DNA from: Blautia sp.
Lineage (GTDB): Bacteria; Bacillota; Clostridia; Lachnospirales; Lachnospiraceae
Assembly: GCA_030841965.1 (NCBI GenBank)
Contig: JAUUSJ010000052.1
Location: 1 to 24,373, forward strand
Direction of reading: 5' to 3'
DNA: 24,373 bases
The notes under the pieces were generated by a model. The model did no database searches, had not been told where the DNA came from, and saw only the letters and a list, made by a program, of their open reading frames with translations. Below, in pieces: positions 16,483 through 24,316 of this stretch. The position numbers and the translations under genes were made by a program. The stretch's first letter is position 1, and the number at the start of each line of letters is the position of its first letter.

Positions 16483-16711
16483 CTTCATCCTCCATAAATT
16501 CGGAATCATTTTCCCAAATTTTTAAAACAAGCGTTTGTTCTACTGGATCCATGCTAGATTCAAGCATTTTTCCATCGTTATTAATGACCATAGCATGAGT
16601 TGGTCTATTTAAATTCAAGATAAAAATATTTCCATTCTTTCTAGTAAATGCATAACCTCGAACAATCATATTAGCAGCGTCCGCAATTTCCATTAATTCT
16701 TTTTCAGGCAT
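16475..16711 (-). CDS. Small uncharacterised protein, middle gene of the cassette
   Basis: A 78-residue protein that I do not recognise. The sequence alternates short beta-like stretches (GYAFTRKNGNIFILNLNRPTHAMVINN) and ends acidic (WENDSEFMEDEDA). No membrane segment or signal peptide is seen. Its ATG overlaps the end of the upstream gene by 8 bases and its end overlaps the DUF4160-like gene by 8 bases, so the three are one tightly coupled operon. The acidic tail and small size would fit an antitoxin or immunity-type partner, but this is only inference. Confidence 0.6.
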   Translation of the reverse strand: MPEKELMEIADAANMIVRGYAFTRKNGNIFILNLNRPTHAMVINNDGKMLESSMDPVEQTLVLKIWENDSEFMEDEDA

Positions 16712-16982
16712 AATTTATCGCCACCTCCTTAATCGGACCTAAAAAGCTGTCTGGATTAATATACAAGTTTTCCAAGATCGGTACCAAATCAATATAATCC
16801 TCCTGCTCAACAGTAGGATGAGATTTTGTCTTGCACATCACAACAAGATATCCTCTATCCCACTCTTTTATTTTGGTATATCTATCCAAATTTTTTCCTG
16901 TAAGAAATGTAATTGTTCTATCGTTAAATGAAAATGTAGTATATTCCCCATAACTACTTAAAACGGCAGTGCCATATTTCAT
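16704..16982 (-). CDS. Small uncharacterised protein, first gene of the cassette
   Basis: A 92-residue protein of unknown family with beta-rich N terminus (KYGTAVLSSYGEYTTFSFNDRT) and an ending FLGPIKEVAINYA. No catalytic motif, signal peptide or membrane helix is seen. The ATG at 16982 has GAGG eight bases upstream; a GTG at 16991 is in frame but lies inside that site's spacing. It leads the three-gene operon, which has its own promoter at 17073-17101. Confidence 0.58.
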   Translation of the reverse strand: MKYGTAVLSSYGEYTTFSFNDRTITFLTGKNLDRYTKIKEWDRGYLVVMCKTKSHPTVEQEDYIDLVPILENLYINPDSFLGPIKEVAINYA

Positions 16983-17072
16983 TATAATCACCTCTCATTC
17001 TATCCACATAGTCTCGAAAACTCAATTTTCTTAAATTTCCTGACTCTGTTCAAATTAAAATCTACAATATAA

Positions 17073-17101
17073 ATTATAGCATAATGAATTACTATGAACA
17101 A
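17073..17101 (-). promoter_or_regulatory. Promoter of the three-gene cassette
   Basis: Minus strand TTGTTC (17096-17101), 17 bases, TATAAT (17073-17078) with TGC just before it, an extended -10. The leader to the ATG at 16982 is about 85 bases. Confidence 0.65.
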
Positions 17102-17147
17102 CTATAAACATCATAAAAGGATAGCGTAAAATTTTCGCAAGTTAGTA

Positions 17148-17471
17148 TTACGTCAAAGCATAATAAGTATTTAATTTCTGTTCTCCGTAAGAACCAACCC
17201 ATCCTGTTTTACCTCCAACAGAAATCTGAATCATCGGCTCCCTATATTTAGTAGAGAAAAATACCTTCTTTAGAGTCACTTTTGCTCCCTTTTTAACATA
17301 TACGCCCTTTGTATTTCGGCTTGTCGCACTGCTGCTCGTCTTAAAAGACTTCAACGCTTTATAGGTTCCAGATAACGTTACATACTGAGAAGCTACAATA
17401 ATTTCCTTATTGAGAACCTTATATTTCACCTTACATGACGGAGCTTTTTTATTATCTTTTAGAGTAAACAA
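17148..17471 (-). pseudogene. Fragment of an SH3-like domain protein
   Basis: An open frame of 107 codons that opens only with TTG and has no ribosome site. The C-terminal half (GVYVKKGAKVTLKKVFF...VGGKTGWVGSY) looks like a bacterial SH3-type domain, which usually sits in secreted cell-wall proteins. Just upstream on the minus strand an ATG followed by AAAAAACAACGG then TAA looks like the start of a signal peptide that is cut short. I read it as the remnant of a secreted protein that lost its N terminus, though a short real gene cannot be excluded. No link to the CRISPR genes is visible. Confidence 0.45.
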
Positions 17472-17544
17472 TCTAAAATGTTTTCTTACCGTTGTTTTTT
17501 CATAAAATGTTGTGCTTGAAATTTAACCTAAATTATTTATTTAA

Positions 17545-17964
17545 TTAAAAAAGCTGATATCTTCCAAAGCCAAAACTACTATTCTTCCCTATATGTAATA
17601 ATTCTCCAGATAGAATATATAATAAATATTCCTCTGGAATATCATCCAAATAGAAATATCCCTGTATTCCTCTCAAACTTATTTTAGCATTTTGAGTAGA
17701 AGAATATCTCTTTACAAGACATTTCATAAAAGCTGGTTTCTTCTCCATCTTTGTATATAATGTTCTATGCACAATACATGCCTCTTTGAATCTACAACTC
17801 TTACAATTTCTATCTTTAATACAATTTTGTTGTAACATCATCTCTCCCATGCCACCTCTAAGAGCAGATACTTTATTCCTGGGAAGAATCGTATCTTGTT
17901 CAAAGACAAGACTAAATCTTAATTTAATATAAGAAATATTTAATCTTTTTTCTAAAATATCCAT
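17545..17964 (-). CDS. cas6: Cas6-like crRNA-processing protein with the middle missing
   Basis: A 139-residue protein whose two halves match opposite ends of the Cas6 family with the PF10040-type C terminus. Residues 10-75 give the N-terminal start ISYIKLRFSLVFEQDTILP, the LRGGMGEMML motif (36-44) and a Cys cluster CIKDRNCKSCRFKEAC (48-63). Residues 82-139 give the C-terminal domain: KRYSSTQNAKISLRGIQGYF and ELLHIGKNSSFGFGRYQL, the glycine-rich loop. The family is usually 230-300 residues, so about 100 residues between KKPAFM and KCLVKR (near residue 80) seem to be lost in frame. Activity is doubtful. The ATG has AAAGG eight bases upstream. It lies downstream of a terminator, apart from the effector operon. 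Confidence 0.6.
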   Translation of the reverse strand: MDILEKRLNISYIKLRFSLVFEQDTILPRNKVSALRGGMGEMMLQQNCIKDRNCKSCRFKEACIVHRTLYTKMEKKPAFMKCLVKRYSSTQNAKISLRGIQGYFYLDDIPEEYLLYILSGELLHIGKNSSFGFGRYQLF

Positions 17965-18023
17965 ACCAATACCTTTTCTTATTTTCTCCTAAACTTAAAT
18001 TACTATCCTTAATACTTCATAGT

Positions 18024-18066
18024 ATAAAAAATACAATAGCAGAATTTCTTTATTCCACTACTGTAT
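18024..18066 (-). terminator. Terminator of the CARF-HEPN / DUF3800-TPR operon
   Basis: ATACAATAG (18031-18039) pairs with CTACTGTAT (18058-18066) with one mismatch, and inner GAAT/ATTC extends the stem. On the minus strand the stem is followed by TTTTTTA. It lies about 30 bases after the operon's last stop. Confidence 0.65.
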
Positions 18067-18096
18067 TTCTCTAGTAAGTCAAGCAAACTTTACTTT

Positions 18097-20376
18097 TTAA
18101 CAATACATATACGTAAAAATTTCATTTTTCAAATACTCATATTTCTTTTCTACTGTCTCTAGTTGCTCTAATTTTTGATACATCCAATTGTCTTCCGATA
18201 AATTTAACTGTAAATCTCGCATTCTAGTCTCTAGCTCTTCTAACTCGCCTTTTTCCTTAGCATACTCTATCTCTCCAAATAAACAAATCATATCCAGAGT
18301 ATAGCCACTATGCTTTAATACATTTCTGGCTTTCTTCATACATTCATCTGCTTCTTTCATTCTTCCCCTTTTTAATGCAATAAAAGCAAGATGTTTATAT
18401 ATCATCTCCCACGGATGTCCGTTTATCTGTTGTATCGCATTTTCTCCACCAATCATTTTCATTGTTTTTTCTATCTCATATAATTTTTCCCATGTTTTAG
18501 AATTAATCTCTTCACTATGAAACTTCTGTATCCCTTTTATATATACATAAAGAGCAAACTTTAAGCTAAACTTCGGCTCTGGTCGGCTCCCCTCCGAGAC
18601 AGCATAATGGAACTGCGCCCAAAGTTTTTCATGATTGCCAAAATATTTTTTAGCCAAAACATCATACTTTTCTTTTTCATTCATATCAATATAATAATGA
18701 AGTAAATAGGACATCGTAATCCAATAATCAGGACTTCCCTCCTCCATTTTTTCTAATGCTGATAAAAATTCTCCCTCGGCCATCTTATTTTTCAAGTAAG
18801 CATACGCTTGTCCCAGCTGACTTTTTGCTATTAAATATCCCTTTGTATCCTCCAAATTCTCATTAAAAATTTCTCTCTTAATTTTAATTAACTCCTCATG
18901 ATATAAAACATTCTCCTCCGCTATCTCTACTGCATCATCATAAATAAAATAATCATTTAGATATACAACCATCTTATTTCTCGTGCGTAAATATCTCTCC
19001 ACCCCAATATAAGTTGCATATTCCTTACATTTTTCAAAACATAATTTAGCATGATCACTATCTCCTAAATGGCAGTATATCGATACACCAGCATCATAAA
19101 GCTCATACAACACAGACTTATCTTCTTCATATCGAAACGGTATCTTGTCACTCATTTTTTGAAGAATTTCAAATATATATATAATCTTATCCTGCTCCAG
19201 ATTATTTGTTCTGGATGAATTATCAATTTTCTTTACCGCTATACTATAAGCAGAAACATCTCTCTCATCCAATACTTTTTTCTCTAAGCGCGGCAACCAA
19301 ACTTTTTTATAGAAATCCGCAAATGAACTTCTCAATTTTCCGAAGTCATAAGCGATACTTAACGCCTCATAATAATCCTTTTCTTCTAATTTTATCCAAC
19401 TTTTTCGAAATCTGGTATCCACTCTATCATATACAAAAATCAAATTATCGGATTTTCCTGTATAGCTATCTGCCCGTTCTTTTATATTCCAGATAAATTG
19501 TTCTGGAGAGTCATTTTCCAATTCAAATCCCAACATGGAACAAATGATATCTGCCATATACAAAAACTCCATCTTATTATTAGCAGTCTCATTCCCATAA
19601 TAAATAGATTTCACCCCAATTTTTTCAATGCCAATCTCTTGTTTTTCTGTATGAAACATTTCCCTCTCAATCGCCGTTCTATAATTATCGGCATTGGTCA
19701 AAATAAAAGTTCGCCTTTCTGGTTCTCTATGTTCCATATCTTCTCTATAACCGAGGCTAATATACTGTTCTACCTTTTGTTTATACTCCGCCGCCGTATC
19801 ATAATCTCTTTTATCGAGCACAGCTCTTCTCGTGGCAAGCTCAGGGTGAATTCTATCAATATCTGAAATAACTGGATTATGAAAAATAATTCTCTCTACT
19901 ATCTCTTGTGCCATATGTACATATAAATTACTGGCATAATCATCTCGAATCAAATTATTTTCACTATGCTCTATGAAAGCATTCCTCCCCTCTGCTCTCT
20001 TAACCATGGCAAAAATATGGTACTCTCCCCTTCTCTTTGGCTGTGCCTGCAAAGATTTTACCGAATCTGTTTTATTATCCGGGTATACTCCTTTAGACAA
20101 AAATCCCGATAATGTCTCTGTGATTCTTCTCTTTACTTTTCCAACCAATCTCCCATTTCCTGTATTATTCACATGAAGGTCTCTAGGATAGCTAGCTCCC
20201 ACTTCCTCACATACACATTTTAAATATCGATTGATTCTTCTTCGCTCATCATTGCTATCACTGCCATCACCCTTATCATTATAAATAACACCGCCGATAA
20301 AAACAAATTCTCTACTCTGTCCTTTTTTATAAAAATTTTCAAAATCGCCCTGCTCATCCAATGCTATTGTTATCAT
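18097..20376 (-). CDS. DUF3800-like nuclease fused to TPR-like helical repeats
   Basis: A 759-residue protein with an N-terminal DUF3800-like domain (RNase H-like fold) and a long helical C terminus. The opening ITIALDEQGDFE (Asp7, Asp11) and EFVFIGGVIYND mirror the DUF3800 signature 'DESGDf...ffvlggvi'. RDLHVN (66-71) and EFLYMADIICSM (270-281, Asp276) give the later acidic and helix motifs, so catalytic residues seem present, and a metal-dependent nuclease is plausible. Residues 360-759 are helical, with TPR-like units such as 517-548 and 654-688. It starts 13 bases after the CARF-HEPN gene, with AGGAGGAGG upstream, so both are one operon. No CARF domain is seen, so activation by cyclic oligoadenylate is not obvious; binding to the Cas complex through the TPRs is a possibility. 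DUF3800 proteins occur in many contexts, so a CRISPR role is inferred from position. Confidence 0.6.
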   Translation of the reverse strand: MITIALDEQGDFENFYKKGQSREFVFIGGVIYNDKGDGSDSNDERRRINRYLKCVCEEVGASYPRDLHVNNTGNGRLVGKVKRRITETLSGFLSKGVYPDNKTDSVKSLQAQPKRRGEYHIFAMVKRAEGRNAFIEHSENNLIRDDYASNLYVHMAQEIVERIIFHNPVISDIDRIHPELATRRAVLDKRDYDTAAEYKQKVEQYISLGYREDMEHREPERRTFILTNADNYRTAIEREMFHTEKQEIGIEKIGVKSIYYGNETANNKMEFLYMADIICSMLGFELENDSPEQFIWNIKERADSYTGKSDNLIFVYDRVDTRFRKSWIKLEEKDYYEALSIAYDFGKLRSSFADFYKKVWLPRLEKKVLDERDVSAYSIAVKKIDNSSRTNNLEQDKIIYIFEILQKMSDKIPFRYEEDKSVLYELYDAGVSIYCHLGDSDHAKLCFEKCKEYATYIGVERYLRTRNKMVVYLNDYFIYDDAVEIAEENVLYHEELIKIKREIFNENLEDTKGYLIAKSQLGQAYAYLKNKMAEGEFLSALEKMEEGSPDYWITMSYLLHYYIDMNEKEKYDVLAKKYFGNHEKLWAQFHYAVSEGSRPEPKFSLKFALYVYIKGIQKFHSEEINSKTWEKLYEIEKTMKMIGGENAIQQINGHPWEMIYKHLAFIALKRGRMKEADECMKKARNVLKHSGYTLDMICLFGEIEYAKEKGELEELETRMRDLQLNLSEDNWMYQKLEQLETVEKKYEYLKNEIFTYMYC

Positions 20377-20389
20377 TTTAATCCTCCTC

Positions 20390-22519
20390 CTAATTTTTCT
20401 TTAATTTATCAATTATTTTTTTCTTCCACTGCCCCCTTACTAAATTTTGAAATGTTCGAAACCCTTTCACTTGATTTTCTTCTATTGTTTTCAATAGATT
20501 TTCTCTTAATTGTTTGCCTCTTGCTTCCCTTGCCTCTAACATTTCACTAAACCACGGCTCCTTTTTTATTTCTTCTTCCGCAATTTTTTTCCCACCTCGA
20601 TACCTGTCTAACAAATTGTCTATTTTCTTTTTCCCTTCCTTTTCTCGTAATTCTAACATCCACTTCAAAAATGAATCTCTATTTATCTCTTCTTCCGTAA
20701 TTTCCTCCCCATTTTGATTTTTTTCTCTCACAAATAATAACGTTTTGTGCAGTTCCTTTAGTCTTTGTATATCTAATCTATATTCTTGACATACCTCCAA
20801 ATATTTTGCTTCTATATCTTCATGATTCACATCCAAGAATTCCCATTTTTTCTTCTTCTCTTTCTCGAAAAGAATTTCTTTTAAATTGCCCTCTCTTTCT
20901 TTCCTTATTTTTATATTTGTTTTGCAGAAATCTTCATATATTTTCTTGAAATCTAAATCTACAGTCTCCGTTTCATGTTCTAATCGTATCTTCTCTTCCA
21001 TATCCCTTAAAACACTATTAATCGATACATAAATCCATTTTTCCATTTCTTCCAACGTTGGCATCTTCTCGTCTGCAATAATATGTGCTCCTATATTTCG
21101 AATCTTATCCTTAATTTTTTTATAATAGGCTCCAAATGAATACTTTTCTTCTAATTTTCCTTTTTGAGAACATTTGTTTATGTAATTATCAAAATATGAT
21201 TTCACTTGTTCTCTAGCTTCATACTCTTGAACATATTCTTTAAATTCCTCATCACTTAAAACCAAACTACTCTGTAATTCTTCCTTTAAGTATTTTTCCA
21301 TAATATAAGTGATAATACCTTCCTGACTTGCGATAGCCGCCATATTATATCTTCCTTGCTCCATATACAATTCTGATAACTTCATTAAGATATACGTATA
21401 TTCATATCTTTCATTTAATTTATATTTCGTATCTATGAATCTTCTTTTAAAATCCTTTCCTAAATCTTCTAACATAACTTTAGCCTGTTGTGAAAGTGGC
21501 ATGGAATTACTATCTAAGCTTTCGATATATTCTATGCTTTTCTTTAAATAATAAAGATTATTCATATTCATAGCAGAGTCAAATTCCTCAAACTTTTGAA
21601 TTATTTTTTGAATTTCTTCTTTTTCTTCCTCTGTTTTATCTTTCTTTTCCATATCCAAACATTGATATAGCGCCTTCACACTACCAAAATTTCGGAATTC
21701 ACTTATAGCATTAATCCACTCTGTCATTTCTGTTACTTTGGTCAGATTAACTAAAGGAGTTCTATTTTGTTCATCCTTTGCCTCAAACATTCCATAATAT
21801 GACACATACTTTATCGTTTCATTATTAACAAGCCCCACAAACTTTACAATCATCATAATATAAAGTGGCATAGAACGAAATCCATTTGAAATATCAAATA
21901 TCACCTCTGTCTCTTTTCCCTTTCTTGTAATTTGTTGGAGAGCTTCTCTTAAAATATCAAAATATTCCACCAATTCTTCGTCATTTTTTCCTTTCGGAAT
22001 AATGGCAATTTTTACTTGTTCAAATTTCGCAATATCCATAATATATTCTTCTATCTCTGCCCAGATTTCCGATTCCGCTTCAAAAACTTTTTCTCTCTGT
22101 CTGAGATTCTTTTTCTTATTCTCTTCACGCTTATTGACATCCTTTTCTAATCTCGCAAAAAGCTCTTCTTTGTTCTTTTCTTGTTCTGCCGTTATATTTT
22201 TTAATTTTCCATACCACTCAACAATTTCTTTCCAACCTGATTCTGTTGTACCAATAAGTAAAAGTTTATTTGGATTTTCCTTTCTCACAATAGCATCAAA
22301 TCCATATCCAGTTGTAGAAAGATTAGCTCCCGATTCATCTACATACGTAGTTGTCTGATATCCTCCCTTTCCCAACTGTGCAATTAAAATTTTATCGTTC
22401 TCACTTTCGTGGTTATAAGTTGCCGGAAAAAGTTCTATTTCTAAATATTTTTTCTTTGCTTCTTCTCTTTGTTCCTCTGGCCAAGATTTAGAAAGATTCT
22501 CTGTATAATTAATTAACAT
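20390..22519 (-). CDS. CARF-HEPN CRISPR ancillary ribonuclease (Csx2/TM1812-like) with C-terminal extension
   Basis: A 709-residue protein of the Csx2/TM1812 (TIGR02221-like) group: a CARF domain senses cyclic oligoadenylate and a HEPN domain cuts RNA. CARF signs are DKILIAQLGKGGYQTTTYV (42-60), LLLIGTTESGW (87-97) and VIFDISNGFRSMPLYI (206-221), the family's 'DithGfR..P' motif. The HEPN motif R-x4-H is RNIGAH at 474-479, after the helix YNMAAIASQEGIITYIMEKYL. Two things are unusual: about 40 extra residues before the CARF strand, and about 220 very charged helical residues after the HEPN. Family members are typically 400-500 residues. The ATG follows AGGAG by seven bases. It is the first gene of a two-gene operon and the obvious partner of the AGDD Cas10. 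Confidence 0.8.
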   Translation of the reverse strand: MLINYTENLSKSWPEEQREEAKKKYLEIELFPATYNHESENDKILIAQLGKGGYQTTTYVDESGANLSTTGYGFDAIVRKENPNKLLLIGTTESGWKEIVEWYGKLKNITAEQEKNKEELFARLEKDVNKREENKKKNLRQREKVFEAESEIWAEIEEYIMDIAKFEQVKIAIIPKGKNDEELVEYFDILREALQQITRKGKETEVIFDISNGFRSMPLYIMMIVKFVGLVNNETIKYVSYYGMFEAKDEQNRTPLVNLTKVTEMTEWINAISEFRNFGSVKALYQCLDMEKKDKTEEEKEEIQKIIQKFEEFDSAMNMNNLYYLKKSIEYIESLDSNSMPLSQQAKVMLEDLGKDFKRRFIDTKYKLNERYEYTYILMKLSELYMEQGRYNMAAIASQEGIITYIMEKYLKEELQSSLVLSDEEFKEYVQEYEAREQVKSYFDNYINKCSQKGKLEEKYSFGAYYKKIKDKIRNIGAHIIADEKMPTLEEMEKWIYVSINSVLRDMEEKIRLEHETETVDLDFKKIYEDFCKTNIKIRKEREGNLKEILFEKEKKKKWEFLDVNHEDIEAKYLEVCQEYRLDIQRLKELHKTLLFVREKNQNGEEITEEEINRDSFLKWMLELREKEGKKKIDNLLDRYRGGKKIAEEEIKKEPWFSEMLEAREARGKQLRENLLKTIEENQVKGFRTFQNLVRGQWKKKIIDKLKKN

Positions 22520-22579
22520 ATTTTTCTCCTATTTTTCGTTCATTCCTCAAAATCTATAATTTTAAACTCCTGCCATGTT

Positions 22580-22707
22580 TATTCATAATCCGCTCATTTT
22601 TCTCCGAAAAATGGCTACTTATTCCTGTTTTTGGCGGATCCCAAGTTTAAAAATCCTCTTGCAAGCAAGCTTGCATCGGATTTTAGACCTTTTAACCCTG
22701 GTATCAA
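22580..22707. repeat. MITE-like repeat element, copy 2 (inverted)
   Basis: Inverted relative to the copy at 4347-4467. It shares the core (22581-22623) and the end motif (22696-22705), but has about 55 more bases between them and lacks the matching far end. The extra part contains a hairpin: AAAATCC (22650-22656) with GGATTTT (22678-22684) around the palindrome TGCAAGCAAGCTTGCA. The core contains a perfect CATTTTTC/GAAAAATG stem. It lies just upstream of the CARF-HEPN gene. Confidence 0.62.
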
Positions 22708-22727
22708 ATCATTGAAATTAAAACATT

Positions 22728-22798
22728 TACAAAAGAAACCCATTAGATAGCTTTCCTTGTAACTAATAAATTAGCCAGCTGAATCGCTACTTAATGGG
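22728..22798 (-). terminator. Terminator of the Rpn gene
   Basis: CCCATTAGATAGC (22739-22751) pairs with GCTACTTAATGGG (22786-22798) with two mismatches around a 34-base loop. On the minus strand a TTTCTTTTG run follows the stem. It lies about 20 bases after the Rpn stop. Confidence 0.5.
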
Positions 22799-22817
22799 CT
22801 AAAAAATTTGTCTTAAA

Positions 22818-23861
22818 TTATACTGGAATCAGTCCAAGCCATTGCTTAATAAGATCAGCACTTACATTTACAGCCTTTGCAATGAAATCCACATTCATTC
22901 CCATATTATGTAAATTAAGCGCAGTTTCTTTTTTTCCCTTCATTTCGCCTTGCTCAATTCCTTGCTCAATTCCTTGCTCAATTCCCTGCTCAATTCCCTG
23001 CTCAATTCCCTGCTCCATTCCTTGCTGCATAGCATAATCCATAAGAGAATTACTTAAATTACACATATCTTGCACCTCGCTTTCAAATTCTGCGGTCATC
23101 GCTATATGAAAATCATCGTTTAATCTTTTCTTTTTTTCTTCTGGTGATGTAGATGCCGAAAATAATACGTTCAGCAAATCCAGAATTTCTAACTCGCTCT
23201 CTTTATTTGCATCTCCAAGATTCAGAATCACTACTTCCATCAAATCATAACTCTTTGGATTCGTGTAAGAGGTCCCGTATACCGTCTCTTCGACTGTGTG
23301 GTATTTAAAAATTCCGTTTCTTCGCTTCTTTGCAGGGTCAGGGCAGACCCATATAGAATAGACTTTTTGCAACTTACCATACTGTTCGCCCGTAAATACG
23401 GTACCATACTGCTCAGAAATCATCCTTGCACAGTAATAAAATCCCCTTGTCACCAACGGATAGCCTGGGGTATCATTGGCTTGAATCTCCAAATTAATGA
23501 TAAGCTGTACGGGATTATCATTCCCTGGAATACATGCTTTAAAACGAATGTCATAATAAACGGTTTGGTCTTTAATGGAACTCGCTTCTACGTTAAGTCC
23601 ATCTACTCTCTTATCACCATCCAATCGCTTATCCTTATCCAACTGGTCTTGATGCACCGCTTTTTGAGAAATCTCTGGTTTTTCTTTGAGACAGTTTTCT
23701 GCAATAAATTTCACACTGTATTGTGAAAATTCTTTTGTACACGATTTCAAAATCCATGCAATAATTGACTCATAAGTCAAAAGTTTCTTCGCACATTCAT
23801 CATACTTCGCTTTATCAGCAACCATATCTATCGTTTGTGCGATATCAGTCTGCCTAACCAT
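22818..23861 (-). CDS. Rpn family recombination-promoting nuclease / putative transposase
   Basis: A 347-residue protein of the Rpn/PD-(D/E)XK family, which includes E. coli RpnA, a DNA endonuclease that promotes RecA-independent recombination. The nuclease core shows YYDIRFKA with the metal-binding Asp, then LIINLEIQAND with the E-x-Q pair, and the family block GFYYCARMISEQYG. The C terminus carries six EQGI units, a short basic stretch and a helix (FIAKAVNVSADLIKQWL). It looks complete. An upstream ATG at 23882 is in frame, but the ATG at 23861 has GGAGGTG eight bases upstream and matches the start kept in the broken copy at 15870. It has its own promoter and terminator. Recent Rpn studies link variable repeats to phage defence; whether this one takes part is unknown. 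Confidence 0.87.
   Translation of the reverse strand: MVRQTDIAQTIDMVADKAKYDECAKKLLTYESIIAWILKSCTKEFSQYSVKFIAENCLKEKPEISQKAVHQDQLDKDKRLDGDKRVDGLNVEASSIKDQTVYYDIRFKACIPGNDNPVQLIINLEIQANDTPGYPLVTRGFYYCARMISEQYGTVFTGEQYGKLQKVYSIWVCPDPAKKRRNGIFKYHTVEETVYGTSYTNPKSYDLMEVVILNLGDANKESELEILDLLNVLFSASTSPEEKKKRLNDDFHIAMTAEFESEVQDMCNLSNSLMDYAMQQGMEQGIEQGIEQGIEQGIEQGIEQGEMKGKKETALNLHNMGMNVDFIAKAVNVSADLIKQWLGLIPV
22950..23021. repeat. Tandem 12-base repeats inside the Rpn gene
   Basis: Six 12-base units of the type TTGCTCAATTCC, differing at one or two bases, encode the EQGI run of the Rpn protein. They stay in frame, so gain or loss of units changes linker length without breaking the gene. Confidence 0.9.
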
Positions 23862-23948
23862 TGGTTGACACCTCCAATCCACAGTAGTATAAAATTCATT
23901 TCTTATGTTCTCATCTTACCATAAATGTCCTTGTTAGTCAACGCAATG
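23690..23948. repeat. 259-base direct repeat, intact copy
   Basis: Covers the promoter and first part of the Rpn gene and aligns without gaps to the broken copy at 15699-15957 in the same orientation, about 7.7 kb apart edge to edge. About 23 mismatches were counted by eye, most of them in the coding part. Confidence 0.85.
23913..23941 (-). promoter_or_regulatory. Promoter of the Rpn gene
   Basis: Minus strand TTGACT (23936-23941), 17 bases, TAAGAT (23913-23918), about 50 bases before the ATG at 23861. Both boxes are conserved in the broken copy. Confidence 0.75.
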
Positions 23949-24010
23949 AATACGAAATATCAATCATGTCCAATCAACATATTCATTCAAATCATTCATA
24001 TACACCAGTC

Positions 24011-24316
24011 TCAGTCAAAATCAGAAAAGAAAGAGGAAGGACTTGACATCGAATTTCGTGATTCCTGAATTTCTTTTTTCTTTTTCTCTCTAACATATTT
24101 TTGAATATCAAAGACAGATGTTTTTGTCCAGCCTCCTCGCAAAATACGGGAAGGAGCTTTCCAAGCAGAGCAATCATACATTTCACTATAGTCTGGAAGC
24201 CAAGAAATAAATTTTGTTCTCCCCGAAATCATCACCAATGCCTGCCCCGTCTTCATCGCCGCCAATTGTGCCGGAGAAATCAAATGCTCGCAAGAACAGT
24301 ATCCTCCTCTATTTAT
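24011..24316 (-). pseudogene. C-terminal remnant of a VirD4/TraG-like conjugation coupling protein
   Basis: About 100 codons whose start (CEHLISPAQLAAMKTGQALVMISG) and next block (TKFISWLPDYSEMYD) resemble the C-terminal end of VirD4/TraG coupling ATPases of Firmicutes conjugative elements, from memory. The frame is closed upstream by TAA at 24317-24319, with another stop near the window edge, and the Walker motifs are absent. I therefore read it as the decayed tail of a mobile-element gene. It has no ribosome site of its own. A short real gene is less likely. Confidence 0.42.

Noticed and set aside
19206..19866. Plus-strand open frames of about 100 codons opposite the DUF3800-TPR gene
   Set aside because: They lie on the complement of a well-supported gene, lack ribosome sites and show no family features.
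22002..22358. Plus-strand open frame of 118 codons opposite the CARF-HEPN gene
   Set aside because: It is antisense to the CARF domain, hydrophobic only because it complements charged codons, and has no ribosome site.
23992..24186. A second minus-strand open frame of 64 codons overlapping the VirD4-like remnant
   Set aside because: It is an out-of-frame shadow of the fragment that has recognisable sequence, with no motif of its own.
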